Assembly (NCBI GenBank): GCA_022828595.1
Contig: JAKGHH010000006.1
Span: 12,276,633-12,340,632 of the forward strand
Source: Nelumbo lutea
Lineage: Eukaryota > Streptophyta > Magnoliopsida > Proteales > Nelumbonaceae
Length of the DNA stretch: 64,000 nucleotides
Reading direction: 5' to 3'
The position numbers and the translations under genes were made by a program. Position 1 is the first letter of the stretch; every line of letters starts with the position of its first letter. This document shows positions 50,991 through 61,771 of the stretch, one piece after another. Under the pieces are notes generated by a model that saw nothing but the letters and a program-made list of their open reading frames with translations, was not told where the DNA came from and made no database searches.

Positions 50991-51690
50991 TGTAATAATT
51001 TATTTATTATTTTATTATTACTTTATTAATATTTTGCAAATATATAATTATTGTTTTATTAGTACTTATTACTAATTTATGAATATATCATTAATATATT
51101 ATTACTTTAGTAATGCTTCTATTATTATAATTTATTCATATTTTCTTATTAGTTTATTAATATTCTATTATTTGAAAAATTAATTTATTATTAGTTAATA
51201 ATTAATGTGCTAGTATTTTATTATTACTTTAATTATATTATATTAATATCTTATTTTTACTTAATTATTATTGTGATTATTGTTTAATAAATAATATCTT
51301 TGTTTTTTATTGTTAATTTCTTAATATTTTATTATAATACCTACTATTTTATTAATAATTTACTAACATTTTATTATTATTTTAATTATTAATATATTAT
51401 TATTTTATTTTAGTTATCATATTATTACTTTCATAATATTTTATAACTTAATGTGTTTTATTATTATTTCATGAATTGTTTATTAATATTGCATTGTTAT
51501 TATTTTATTTATATTGTATTAATATTTTATTTGTACTTTAATATTATTATATTTAATACTTAATATCTTTGTTGGTTATTATTAATTTATTAATATTTTG
51601 TTGCAATACTATTATTTTAGTACTAGTTTACTAATACTTTTGTTAATAGTTTTTTAATATTTTAATATTTTATTAATATTAGGGTTTGGA
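50990..51690. repeat. AT-rich low-complexity block (TTATTAATATTTTATTATTA type)
   Basis: About 700 bp over 85 percent A+T by appearance, built from TATTATT, TTAATAT and TTTATTA words without strict period. Flanking sequences at 50880-50920 and 51720-51790 share GGAATCG and GGGAATCG words, so it may be the core of an inverted-repeat element whose ends are unclear. Confidence 0.7.
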
Positions 51691-51939
51691 GGGTTTTATT
51701 ATGAGTTCTTTACTTCTTGAGAGGCTTTGGAATGGGAATCGCCTGGACTAGAATGGCCACTCCCCCATATGGGGAACGAAATGGACCCCTAAATCAACAA
51801 ACAATGTTGTGCATCCTTTATGCATTGTAGAGTAAAGGTAAAAGAAAAACACAATATATGATTTGTGTGGTTTTCCTACTAAAATTTCACTTTTTTTTTT
51901 CAATTTCCTTTAACAACAAGACCATTGTGTATAAGTTAG

Positions 51940-52110
51940 TAAGGCTAAGTTTAGGAGTGCTTAAAAATAAGTGCTTATTTGAATAAGCACTTATTTTAGG
52001 CCTAGATGGTAGGAGCACGCCAATAAGCACTTATTTGCGTTTGGGAAATAAGCAAAAAATAAGTCCTTATTCTAGGATTATTTTTTAAGTGCTTATTTCT
52101 TTTCTAGTTT
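51940..52110. repeat. MITE-like segment with perfect hairpin
   Basis: At 51965-51996 AAATAAGTGCTTATT and its exact reverse complement are separated by TG, a 15-bp perfect stem. Further AAGTGCTTATTT/AATAAGCACTTATT words recur to 52100. It looks like a degenerate foldback MITE; outer ends are not resolved. Confidence 0.65.
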
Positions 52111-53180
52111 ATATTGTCCTGATACATCATTTTAGAAATACTTATACTACCCCAATTTAAAATAAGTACTTTTTCACTAAACGCATAAATTTTGATGATA
52201 CTAGAAAGAAATGATACCAAAAGATATTTGGAATTTTGATGAATACCACTTGATTGGTCACCTCTTTTATGATATTGGGTGATTTGTCCTAAGGTATTCA
52301 AACACCAAAGACACCACCCAAGGATATATCTTGAAAGATTACCCAAAACGACAAAAAAGATCATCCCCATAAAGAGTGTTGCACACATACCCCATAGCAT
52401 ATTACAATGGTGCATTGAGAACATCTCCCGTACTTATCGTGGAGAGTTCCCAATGCATATTTGGGATGTGCTCTGGGACATGTGTGAGGCATGCTCTATG
52501 GGGAGCCAATGCGAATGCAAATCAAACATTTGAACACAAAATTATGGCCTATGAAAGGTTACATATACATTTGTGTGCAACTTGTAACCCAATGACTAAG
52601 TCAAATGGGGCAACAATTCATTTACTCAAGTCAGATGGTGTTTGACCATGTCAACGATTTTTTAGGAATTTTTAGGTTTTATGAACCAGACTTGGAATTA
52701 TGACCAGGTGATGTTTTGAATGGTATGGTTTTATATGTATGCCTCTAATTATTTTGTTGATAAAAATAGAATAATAATGAAATGTATAACCAAACGAGTT
52801 CAAAATTTATTCTCATTATTGTCACAAAAAGAACTCATTTTTTTTAGAAAAATACATTTAGTTCATAGCAACATTTTCTCATTCTACCAAATTTTGTCCA
52901 TTTTAGAATTTTATTATTAAAAAGAATGAACAATAATAAGTCGAACCAAATAAAACCTTACTAGACCAAAAAAAAAAAAAAAGAAATTGGATCAAAATAA
53001 ACTCTCAAATATTGCTACTTTGAACCTTGGCTCAAACAATATTAGGACATTTTAAAAATTTCCAGTTTTTTTTTTTTTAATTAGAACATTCCAATTCACT
53101 AGTATTAAATCTCATGGTCTTCTATGACCATATATCAATGTAAAACTACAAGTCAAGTTATTTTAGTTGAAGAATTTCAA
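52111..53180. other. No gene recognised
   Basis: AT-rich intergenic sequence. Short open frames at 52279-52645 overlap on both strands and lack any recognised domain. A-runs at 52966-52980 and T-runs at 53069-53080 have no flanking direct repeats. Confidence 0.5.
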
Positions 53181-53641
53181 CTAGGGGTGTAACTTGGGTG
53201 GGCCCAACCTGATCCGAAACCAACCCAACCCAAAATTTTACATGGGCTGAGGTTGGATTTTTAGTTTTCAGGATGGGCTTGAGCTTAGCCCTTAGGTAGC
53301 TTGAACCTGGTCCAATTATACACATTCATACATATATATGCATATATTTAATTTTTTGCATACATATTTACATATATACATACATATATGTATGCATATT
53401 TTCATAAATGCAAACACACATGTATAATTTTTAGAGCGGGTTCATTAACCAACCCGAACCCGGCTTGGCCCAAACCAAACCCAAATACATCAAATTACAA
53501 TACAGGTTGAACTTAGGTTGAAAAGAATAGGCTTGACCTTGGGCTTGGTCCAAGCTCGGGCCTTAAGCCCAAATTTTAGGACTAGTCCTAGATTGGCCAT
53601 AAACTTGGCCCAACCCGCCCCATCTGCATAGTTGCACCCTA
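53181..53641. mobile_element. hAT-type MITE, about 461 bp
   Basis: Left end CTAGGGGTGTAACTTGGG, right end (reverse complement) TTAGGGTGCAACTATGC. Subterminal sequence is rich in GGCCCAACC/GGTTGGGCC words, like the other (T)AGGGGTG hAT MITEs here. Flanks AATTTCAA and ATTCTCAA agree at 6 of 8. The interior has a TATG/CATA microsatellite (about 53320-53400). Confidence 0.72.
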
Positions 53642-53726
53642 ATTCTCAATCCAACCCAACTTTACTATATATCACACCCATTAATTTTTCCCTTAATCAT
53701 CAACATCAGTTGTCAAAAGCGCGGGG

Positions 53727-54266
53727 ATGGGTGTCAGCGAGAGGGAGGTTGATAAGGCCCTTGAGCATGAAATTCAACAAGCAATTTTCAAAGAAGGAAT
53801 CCTGAAGAACAACCTTCAAAAAGAAGGGGAACAAGGTACCCTAGAAAAAGAAAGTCAAGGTTGGCAAGTCTGAAGTGTGTTGAATGCAGGGTATTTAGGT
53901 GAAAAGGAGGAAGGGGAGGGAAGACAACCTATTTTGACAAGGCCCCAAGCCCCTAAACCTGATGGGGAAAGTGGAAGAGGCGTTGATAACTCTTCTCACT
54001 TTGAAGAAAACATGCCCAACGAGAACCAACATAACACCATGGCCAGCCCAATGAAAATTGATAGGCCTATGGAAATTAAGCGTATTAAGGGGGAGCCCAA
54101 GCTTAACCCAAACAATGAGAAATCCCACATGAACCACAAGACTACGGGAATGGTGCACCGATCTCTCACATTCAGCCCAATATCCGAATTGAAGGAAAAT
54201 GGGAAGAGGATAAGAACTTCCTTCTCCATTTTCTCAATCTGGTTAGATATGATGTTAATTCTGTAA
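53727..54266 (+). pseudogene. LINE-K ORF1-like stretch
   Basis: Two open parts separated by a stop at 53873: the first of about 48 codons, the second (53877-54266) of 129 codons, rich in Pro, Asn, Lys and Glu. No fold is recognised. The last 20 or so codons overlap the start of ORF2-derived sequence in another frame, placing the junction near 54200. Confidence 0.45.
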
Positions 54267-55480
54267 ACAATGTTCTTTTTTGGTAAGACATTTGGGTAGG
54301 AAACAAACCTCTTAAAGATTTTTTCCCTCTCTTTACTCTCTTTTCCTTTATAAGAAAGAGTCTGTTTATAGTTTTATTTCCTCCCCAACTTCTTTTGTGG
54401 CCCTAATTTAGAATTTTGATTTCCATAGAGGGTTAAGTGATGATGCAAGTACTTGTGTTTTAGTACTGTTGTCTTTACATGAGTCTATTTGTTTAAATCC
54501 CCTCAATCATGACACAAGAATTTGGACCCCTAACTTGAAAGGCTTTTTCACTTGCTCCTCTTTTTTCAAGTCCATTTTCTCCACTTCTGCACCCTAGAAC
54601 TTCCTAGTTAAAGAATTATGGACTAGACCCATAATTGGTGTTTATCCCCTAATTGGTGTGTTCTTTGTAAATCTCAAAATGAGGACTGCCACTACGTACT
54701 GATCTCTTGCTTCTTTTCTACAACTTTACGGAATTGGAGTTTTATGTTGTTTGAGTGTATGTGGAACCTACCATTTGATACTAGCTTGTTGTTTAGTCCA
54801 TCCATCTTTTAATGGCACACAAAGAGAGGGAGAATTATGTGGAAGTGCATAAGAGCATCTTTGTTGTGGACAGTTTGGAATGAAGGGAACACCATAATTT
54901 TTTGTAAAAAAAATGAGCTTTTTGGAAGTTAAAGAATGTATTTTGACAAGGGCAATTCAATGGCTGAAAAACTCTAAATCTCTTTGATGTATACTCCTTT
55001 GATGACCTATGGAGAAGCTAGTTAGCAGTGGCTAATACTTCTACCAGGAAGGACATGCATGTGGTTGAATGGATGCCACCAGGGGAGGAGTTTATTAAAC
55101 TAAACTTTTATGGAAGTAGTCAAGGTAATCCAAGGCGTTCAGGCATAGGAGGAGTGTTGAGGAACAAAGACACTAGCATTATATCTTTGTACTCAGGTCC
55201 TGCGGGTGTGGGAGACTCTTTAAGAGTCAAATTACTTGCTATTGTACAAGGAATCCAGCTCGCAAATCAGCTAGGCATAGAGCATCTGATTAATGAAGGG
55301 AACACCCAGGTGATGGTGGGTTGGTTGAAAGATTAAGACTTTGTAATCTAGGGTTTTAGAGATCTTCTCAGAAAGGTTAAATGACTAACAAGGAATATGA
55401 CAATCAGAGTTCAATGGGTAGGCAGATCAACAAACTCAATTGTTGATTCACTTACAAAATAGGGGGTTCTTTGGGCTACC
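54205..55480 (+). pseudogene. LINE-K RT thumb, zinc finger and RNase H
   Basis: Zinc-finger part is badly broken (54500-54950). The RNase H is clearer: EEFIKLNFYGSSQGNPRRSG (catalytic Asp replaced by Tyr in the NFDGSS motif), GVGDSLRVKLLAIVQGIQLA (catalytic Glu replaced by Lys), HLINEGNTQVMVGWLKD (Asp replaced by Asn). Three catalytic acids are therefore lost, mostly by G-to-A or similar changes. RVQWVGRSTNSIVDSL follows. Confidence 0.85.
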
Positions 55481-55947
55481 TTATTTTGGGCTTCTGTGTA
55501 ATTTCTTTTGTACTTATAATTCTGTAACTGGTCCTAAAGGAAAGGTCGCACATCGTGCCTTTTCATGGGTTGCATATAACTCTTATTTGCTGGTTTAATA
55601 AAATCTTCCTCATTTATCAAAAAAAAAAAAAAATCCTTGCATGGATTGAAAAAGATTGCTAGAATGAATGTTCAAAGCTCTCCCAATCAGGTACGATATA
55701 GATTGTGGTTTGTTTCAAAAATCTCTTGGTTTGACCCCAAAACTAGGAAAAAACTTGATACTGCTAGGGTTTTTATGAGCGGGTCCTAAATATCTAAGTA
55801 GATCAATAAGAATCAAGAGGTCCAAAGGGGAAAATAAAGAGGAAGAGAAAATGGGATCACCCCTTATGGATCTCACTATAATTCAATTAGAAGTTTTAAA
55901 TAAACAGGATTGGTTGCTTGTCCCTTTTCAACCCCAGGGTGATAAAT

Positions 55948-56640
55948 GCTAATTTTGTCTTGGAATTGTCAAGGACTAGGGGGTCCAGGAAGTTCGTTAC
56001 CCTTGGTTCCTTTGGAGAACAAAAAAAAAACCCAGATTTCCTTCGTAATGGAACCAAAAAACTCTTTCAATAAAATAAAATCAAAGCTTGGGCTGAAGTC
56101 ACGTTAGAAAGTTGACTTTGTTGAGCCTAATGGTCTAGCAAGTGGCCTTACATTGATTTGAGATTCCAAAATTGATCTCATGGTCATCTCCGCCAGTCGT
56201 TTTGGTTTCCTTACATCAATTAAGGATGAAAATGACTAGGAGTGGAATGCCTCTCTTATATGGTGAACCTAATTCGACTTAAGAAGGTGTTTCTATGACT
56301 ATGTGTGCGAGATAGCTGCTAGCATTAGCCAGCCTTGGATATGTATAGGCGACTGGAATTGTATAATGGATTCAACAGAGAAAAGAGGAGGCAGGATCCC
56401 TGCTAGAAGGAAAATTGAAGAAGTGTTAGAAATGGTGAATACTGGTAACCTCCAAGGCCTAGGTTTTAGTGGTTATCCCTTTACATGGTCTAATAGGAGG
56501 GAGGGGGGAATGGTAGAAGCTAGACTAGATAAAGCTTGTGATTCTGTGGATTGGAGGCTCAGGTTTGAAGATGCTGAAGTAGCCCACCTTTCAAGAGTGA
56601 ACTCTAATCACTGCCAATCCTACTAAATAACTCTTCGACC
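55948..56640 (+). pseudogene. LINE-L endonuclease
   Basis: Begins MLILSWNCQGLGGPG. Mid part broken; from 56303: SQPWICIGDWNCIMDSTEKR (GDWN in place of GDFN), LQGLGFSGYPFTWSNRREGG, ARLDKACDSVDWRLRF, VNSNHCQS (Ser-Asp-His motif altered to SNH). The fold is that of the LINE endonuclease; two active-site changes suggest loss of function. Confidence 0.87.
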
Positions 56641-56879
56641 ATAAATTGGCACCCCATACCTTTTTGTATCGAGATAGCCTAGAGTACTCATAAGGAGTGT
56701 AGGGAGGTCATAATGGAAGCTTGGAAGCAATAGAAGAGGGGATCTAGCATGTTTTAGATGGCGAGAAAGATTGAAGAGGTAAAAAGCAACTTAAAAAGGT
56801 GGAACAAGACATCCTTTGGAAGGATTCCGAATAACATAGAGAATATCAGAATGGAAATTGACAAAGTAATTGGCTAGAA

Positions 56880-57229
56880 TAAACAAGGGGAGATGGAGAG
56901 CTTAATCAATGATCTTGAGAAGGCTGAAGAAATAATGAGAGAGGAGATGGTTTGGTTCAAAAAGTCCAGGATTAAATGGCTGCAATGGGGAGAAAGCAAT
57001 GCAAAAATTTTTCACGCGGTGACAATTGAGAGAAGGAATAACAACTATATAGAGAAGCTAAAAGATGGTAATAGTAATATAGTAGAGGGGCAGATCCAAC
57101 TCAACATCCATATAACCAACTTTTTTGATGACCTTTTAAGAAGCTCCAACCCCCACATTGAAGAGAGTTGGGCTGAGAGTATCTGAACTAGAATTTCTAC
57201 GGAGCAAAGTCGGATGTTGGAGGCAAAGG
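56880..57229 (+). pseudogene. LINE-L linker before RT
   Basis: MREEMVWFKKSRIKWLQWGE and SNAKIFHAVTIERRNNNYIE: the conserved linker between endonuclease and RT, equivalent to WRQKSR...FFHA in the other families. It is open for 97 codons. It ends in the codons for AKV, after which the hAT element begins. Confidence 0.85.
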
Positions 57230-58179
57230 TAGAGGTGTAAATCAGGTTGATGGTTCATGGGTCGTGCTGTGGGTTGGTATGATTGTATGGGCCAATGGGC
57301 CGAACCGGTCTTGGGGTTTTAGGTTAGAGGGTTGGGCTAGCACAACCAGCATTGTCGTGTTGTGCCGTCCGTGGGCTAGCATGGCCTGACTTATAGGCTC
57401 ATAGCAGGCTACACTCAGCCCCATCTGAAGAGCTAGCCATTGAAGACCCATTCAATAGCTATAAACAACTATATAGGGTGGTATTTATGTTTTTTGGCTT
57501 TGGGGGAGATAAAATAATAATAATGCCCCCTCAATAACTATATAACAACTAGTTTAGGGGGTATTTTGTTAAAGTGATAAATGACTTTATAATGACCAAA
57601 ATATCCCTCCCAACAACTAAAAACATATAGTTTTTAGGGTATTTTGGGGAATTAAATTATTTTCAGTTCCTATAAATAGCCTTATCCTCCACCATTCTCA
57701 TCACAACAATTCTCATACTAGTCTCTTATACACTCTCAAATCTCAATCTCTTCTCATACATCATACTCTCACATATACTCTCATACTCTCTCAACTTGAT
57801 TCAAGTTTCTACAAGAAGGTTTGCTTTGGTATCTCAAGTTAGCAATTTGGGAGACTTGGAGGCTTCAACCTTTTGTAATCAAGTTGAAATTTTGAATTGG
57901 CAATCCAAGTAAGTGCAATTAAATTAATTTTTATTTTTTATAATTAAAAAAATGGCTAGCTCCTCCTCTCACTCTCGACACTAATTGCCAACGCAATTAA
58001 TGTTGATGATGTCGATGTTCAGTTGCAATATGATATTATTAGCGCCGAATGGATGTTGCAGCTGATATTAATGACGTTCCCACCCCTCGTACTGCTACTA
58101 AAGGTAGGGAAAGAAAAAGGAGAATACTATGTTGATTAGCCCAGTTTGGACAATATTTAAAATAGAGAAGGTTGAGGGG

Positions 58180-58350
58180 AAGGGAAAGAGAAGTATTCAT
58201 AAAAAATGTAGGAGCGACTTTAGCTATAGTAGTTGTGGTGGTACTGGCCACTTGAGCAAACATTTGAAATGACATTTGATGAAAAAAGAAGGGAAAGAAA
58301 CATCACAAGCACAAATAGGAAGTCAGATTTTTTGTACTTTTAAATATTCC
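58180..58350 (+). pseudogene. hAT transposase BED zinc finger remnant
   Basis: Reads KCRSDFSYSSCGGTGHLSKH and LK*HLMKK, the C...C...H...H pattern of the BED DNA-binding finger that begins hAT transposases. One Arg of HLKRH is replaced by a stop. Following sequence shows IKDFYKFF- and NKLFIISECF-type stretches in shifted frames. Confidence 0.78.
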
Positions 58351-58499
58351 TAAGAAAAAATGAGCCAAGAATTAACAAAATATATTGTGCAAATTCTTAG
58401 TGATTTTTATAATGCAAAAATGCCACACGATCCTATACTTGAGGAAGATTGGGGAATGCCAATTTGTATAAAAGATTTTTACAAATTTTTATGATGCAA

Positions 58500-59350
58500 C
58501 TAATGAATTTTTAGGTGTTTATGACTCAACTAGTTGTCTTTTAGTTAACAAATTATTTATAATTAGTGAATGTTTTGCAAAATATAGGAAAAATCTACAA
58601 TTTCAAAGTACTATTGAAATAATGGAAAACTAATGTAAAAAATATTGGGAGAAAATTTCTCCCTTGCATTGCTTAGTTGCAATATTAGATCATAGGATTA
58701 GGAAAGATGGTTTAGAAATTTTAATTGAATCATATTGTGAAAATATGAATATCGAAATTGGAAATAAAATAGAAGAAATTAATAATTTATTATTTGAAAT
58801 GTATAGTTTATATGAATCTCAAGTGGGGGGGCATAAGAAATCTTGTACAGGTGCAAGTTCCACTTCTAAAATAGCTAGTTTCATTTCCAGTAGTGGAGAC
58901 AAAATTCAGTTTCTACTACAAAAGAGGCAGAAATCTAATACTAGTTCATTTATTGAACTTTATTTTTATTTACAAGCAAGTGTTTCTACTTTAATTGATT
59001 CTACCGACAACGAGAGATGGGATAATAATTTTGATATTTTAGCTTGGTGGAAAAGACATGAAAATAACTATCCAGTCCTTGTCACCATGGCACGTGATAT
59101 ACTAACCCCTTCGGTGTCTATAGTTCCATCAGAGTCTTGTTTTAGTGCAGGTACTAGGGTGTTGAATGACAAGAGAAGCTGTATGAATGATGTAAGTCTG
59201 GAGATGTTGTATGAATGATGTAAGTTTGGAGATGTGCATTTTCCTTAAAGATTGGTTGGATGTTGAAGATAGATTACAAGACAAAGGAGGGCATGACATT
59301 GCAGCTGATGTTTCACCTGAACCAGATGATGACAATCAAGGAGATGATTA
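58500..59350 (+). pseudogene. hAT transposase C-terminal part (dimerisation domain)
   Basis: 184 codons open from 58664: LVAILDHRIRKDGLEILIES, then FDILAWWKRHENNYPVLVTM and ARDILTPSVSIVPSESCFSA, GTRVLNDKRSCM, the signature of the hAT C-terminal dimerisation domain. The catalytic RNase H-like core between the BED finger and this part is missing. A local duplication at 59185-59245 (GAATGATGTAAGT(C/T)TGGAGATG twice) shifts the frame before the KDWLDVEDR end. Confidence 0.9.
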
Positions 59351-60013
59351 GATGAAGGTGTAGGTGGAGGTGGAACTTGAAGAAAAATGATGAAGTCAAT
59401 ATTTTTTATTCTTTTATATACTCAAATGTTTCATTATTTCAATTATTGTAAAATTTTTCTATTTTAAAAATTATTGTAATTTATTTTATTTTATTTATAT
59501 TAGTTTTTATTTTCAACAATGTAATTTTTTATTTTCAATTTATAATTGTATTATATTTTTTATATTTTATTCCATTTTCTATATTTCATTCATCCATTGT
59601 CCATTGACCATTGTATTGTTCAAATTCAAGAAATAAAATTCCCGTTTTTTCCAATTTGTTGTCCATTTTGTATTTTGTTAAGTATTTTTTAATTTCTTTG
59701 TTATATTTTCTAATTTTCCAATTCATTCCTAAAGCTCAAAGGAATTATTGAATTAAGGAAAATGAAGTATTTTAACAAAAAAAATAAAAAAAATCAAAAT
59801 GTCAAAAAAAAAAAAGTTTGGCTCGGTTTGGCCCACGCCCAAGGTCTGACCTGTAGCCAAGCCTGGCATGGGCTAGGCCTACTGCACGACCCACATCTCG
59901 CCTAGCCCAGGCTCGGGTTGTGATCTATGCCGGGCCGACCCCCAAAGTATCCCAGGGGGGGAAGTATGGCCCGGTTCAACCTACGGGTTGGCACAACCTG
60001 ATTTACACCTCTA

Positions 60014-61660
60014 GGTGGAGGTGTTTGAGGATGAAATTAAAAGAGCAGTTTATCAAATGAGCCCATATAAGGCCCCTGGACCAGATGGTCTTCCCCCCAA
60101 TTTTTCCAACAATATTGGGGGGAGGTGGGCCCAAAGGTTGTTAAGGCTGTCAAAAATTTTTTTGAATCAAGAAGAATGCTAAAGGAGCTTAATATAATGC
60201 TTTGATTACCTTAATACACAAGGTTAGGAAGCCTAAGGACATCTCTCTATTCCATCCTATCAGTCTCTATAAGACTGTAACACCTCATATAAGATAATGG
60301 CCAAGATCTTAACTAACAAACTAAAGGAGGTTATGGATGATATCATAGGCCCTTTCCAAAGTGCCTTCATAAAAGGAAGACAGATCTTGGACACCGTCCT
60401 AGTGGCACATGAGCTGTTCCACTTTATGAAACGATTCAAAGGAAGGAAGAAGTTCATGGCCCATAAATTGGACATGAACAAAGCCTACGAAAGAGTGGAG
60501 TAGGGCCCTTCCTGAATAAAGTGATGGAGAGGATGGGCTTTGGAGCCAAATGGAGAACTTGGATCTGTCAATGTATATCCACGGTAACATATAGGGTTCT
60601 CGTCAATGGCTCTCCTGGCAGAGTGGTTCACCCAATAAGGGGCACTAGGCAAGGAGATATGATATCCCCCTTCCTCTTCCTCTTAGGGGGCGTTCTTTTT
60701 CTGGATTTTGAGAGGCGGGGAAAGTTGGTCAATGGGATAAAATCCTATGTTCTTTTTTTCATATTTTTGTGGGGACTAGGGAAAGTTTATTTTCCTTGGT
60801 ATAAGTAGGTAAATAACTTTCCCACCTTGGGGGAAAGTTGCCAACACTTAAATGGGACAAAAATGCCCATTATAACAATATATTTTTATGGCTAAAATTG
60901 TCATTATCTTGTTTGCATGGGTACCCGGATAAGTAATTTACCAAAAAGTGAATGGGGCCTTAATGCCAAAAGTCTTTTCTGCTGAAATTTCTAAGCTGCA
61001 ATCCCAAGGGAAGATTGAAGGTATCGGAATGAACTCAAGATGCCCAAGAGTCTCACTTCTCATGTTCGCAGATGATAGCTACCTGTTCATAAAAGATACA
61101 ATCAATGGTGCTGATGTTGTTATTAATCTCCTAAACAAATTTGAGATGGAATTCGGCTAAAAGGTAAATTGGTCAAAGTCTGAAGTATTTTTCAGTCCAA
61201 GTACCCCTAATAGATTTCAAAGGATCGTAGCCAGAGTTCTCCATGTCCAGCGTATTGCCAAACCCAGCGTATATTTGGGTCTCCCCCCTGAAATTGCAGA
61301 TCCAAAAAAGAAACTTTCAAGTTTCTCAGAGAAATAGTCGATAGGAAACTTCAAGGATGGAAAGACCAACTCCTAACTAATGCAGAGAAAGAAGTGCTGA
61401 TCAAATCAGTTATTTCAGCCCTTCCTGTGTATACAATGTCTACTTTTCTTCTTCCCAAAGGTATTTGTGAAGACCTTGAAAAGGCACAATGAAAACTTTG
61501 GTGGGGTTACACAAGTAGGGGGAAAGGGAAGATTAACTGGGAAGATGGAACATCTGTCAAAGGAAAGATGGAGGTTTAGTCTTCAGAAATATAAGATGCT
61601 TAACCTGGCTTTACTGGCCAAGCAAGCATGGAGACTCTTTCATGCCCCTAATTCTCTTAG
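60014..61660 (+). pseudogene. LINE-L reverse transcriptase
   Basis: EVFEDEIKRAVYQMSPYKAP and GPDGLPP, a broken block, [55 protein letters not shown] (catalytic Asp), [16 protein letters not shown], the MITE, then SRCPRVSLLMFADDSYLFIK. The FADD box is intact, the only such box among the RNase H-bearing LINEs here. It continues KVNWSKSEVFFSPSTPNRF, KPSVYLGLPPEI and LALLAKQAWRLFHAPNSL. Frame breaks at 60180, 60500, 61160 and 61330-61490. Confidence 0.92.
60686..60959. mobile_element. PIF/Harbinger-like MITE, 274 bp, in LINE-L RT
   Basis: Flanked by TTA at 60683-60685 and 60960-60962. Left end GGGGGCGTTCTTTTTCTGG, right end (reverse complement) GGCCCCATTCACTTTTTGG, with GGGAAAGTT words near both ends. 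Removing it joins F-L-F-L-L to M-P-K-V-F-S-A-E of the RT. No coding capacity. Confidence 0.83.
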
Positions 61661-61768
61661 GAAGGAGTATAAATGCAAATATGTAGAGTGCAAAACCTTA
61701 TATTTTGTATTATTTTGTATTTTTTTATGCTGTGCATATTTGCATTTGTACTCTTTCCAAACTGAGCC
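61660..61768. mobile_element. PIF/Harbinger-like MITE, 109 bp, in LINE-L
   Basis: Flanked by TTA at 61657-61659 and 61769-61771. The right end (reverse complement) reads GGCTCAGTTTGGAAAGAGTA, the left GGAAGGAGTATAAATGC; the left end seems to lack the first ten bases. Both arms share GAGTA(T/C)AAATGCAAATATG, so it folds into a hairpin. It splits RT codons between NSL and the QILKAR-like continuation. Confidence 0.8.
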
Positions 61769-61771
61769 TTA

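Larger units (their letters stand above)
53727..55633 (+). mobile_element. LINE-K: LINE deletion derivative (ORF1-like head, ORF2 tail)
   Basis: 53727-54200 is ORF1-like: MGVSEREVDKALEHEIQQAI, then a hydrophilic stretch with PMKIDRPMEIKRIKGEPKLN. From about 54205 it is ORF2 RT thumb (VRYDV, DIWVGNKPLKDFFPLF), broken zinc finger and RNase H, a 3' UTR with 'ctcatttatc' and an A-tail at 55620-55633. Endonuclease and most of RT are missing. The same head-to-tail joining occurs in LINE-0, LINE-E and LINE-G. Confidence 0.72.
57230..60013 (+). mobile_element. hAT transposon, decayed, 2.8 kb, nested in LINE-L
   Basis: Ends are a perfect 20-bp inverted repeat: TAGAGGTGTAAATCAGGTTG at the left and its reverse complement at the right. 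Inside are a BED zinc finger and the C-terminal dimerisation region of a hAT transposase on the plus strand. LINE-L codons before (AKV) and after (EVFEDEIKRAVYQM) join. The target duplication is ambiguous because host and element ends are alike: AGGTAGAG/AGGTGGAG (7 of 8) or GGCAAAGG/GGTGGAGG (5 of 8). Confidence 0.9.

Noticed and set aside
52966..53080. A-run at 52966 and T-run at 53069 as further tail-only insertions
   Set aside because: No flanking direct repeats were found on either side.
53320..53400. TATG/CATA-rich stretch as a regulatory element
   Set aside because: Simple microsatellite within a MITE.
58664..59218. 184-codon frame as a domesticated hAT-derived host gene
   Set aside because: It lacks the BED and catalytic parts in frame, is followed by a frame-shifting duplication and sits within intact terminal repeats, so it is a transposon remnant.
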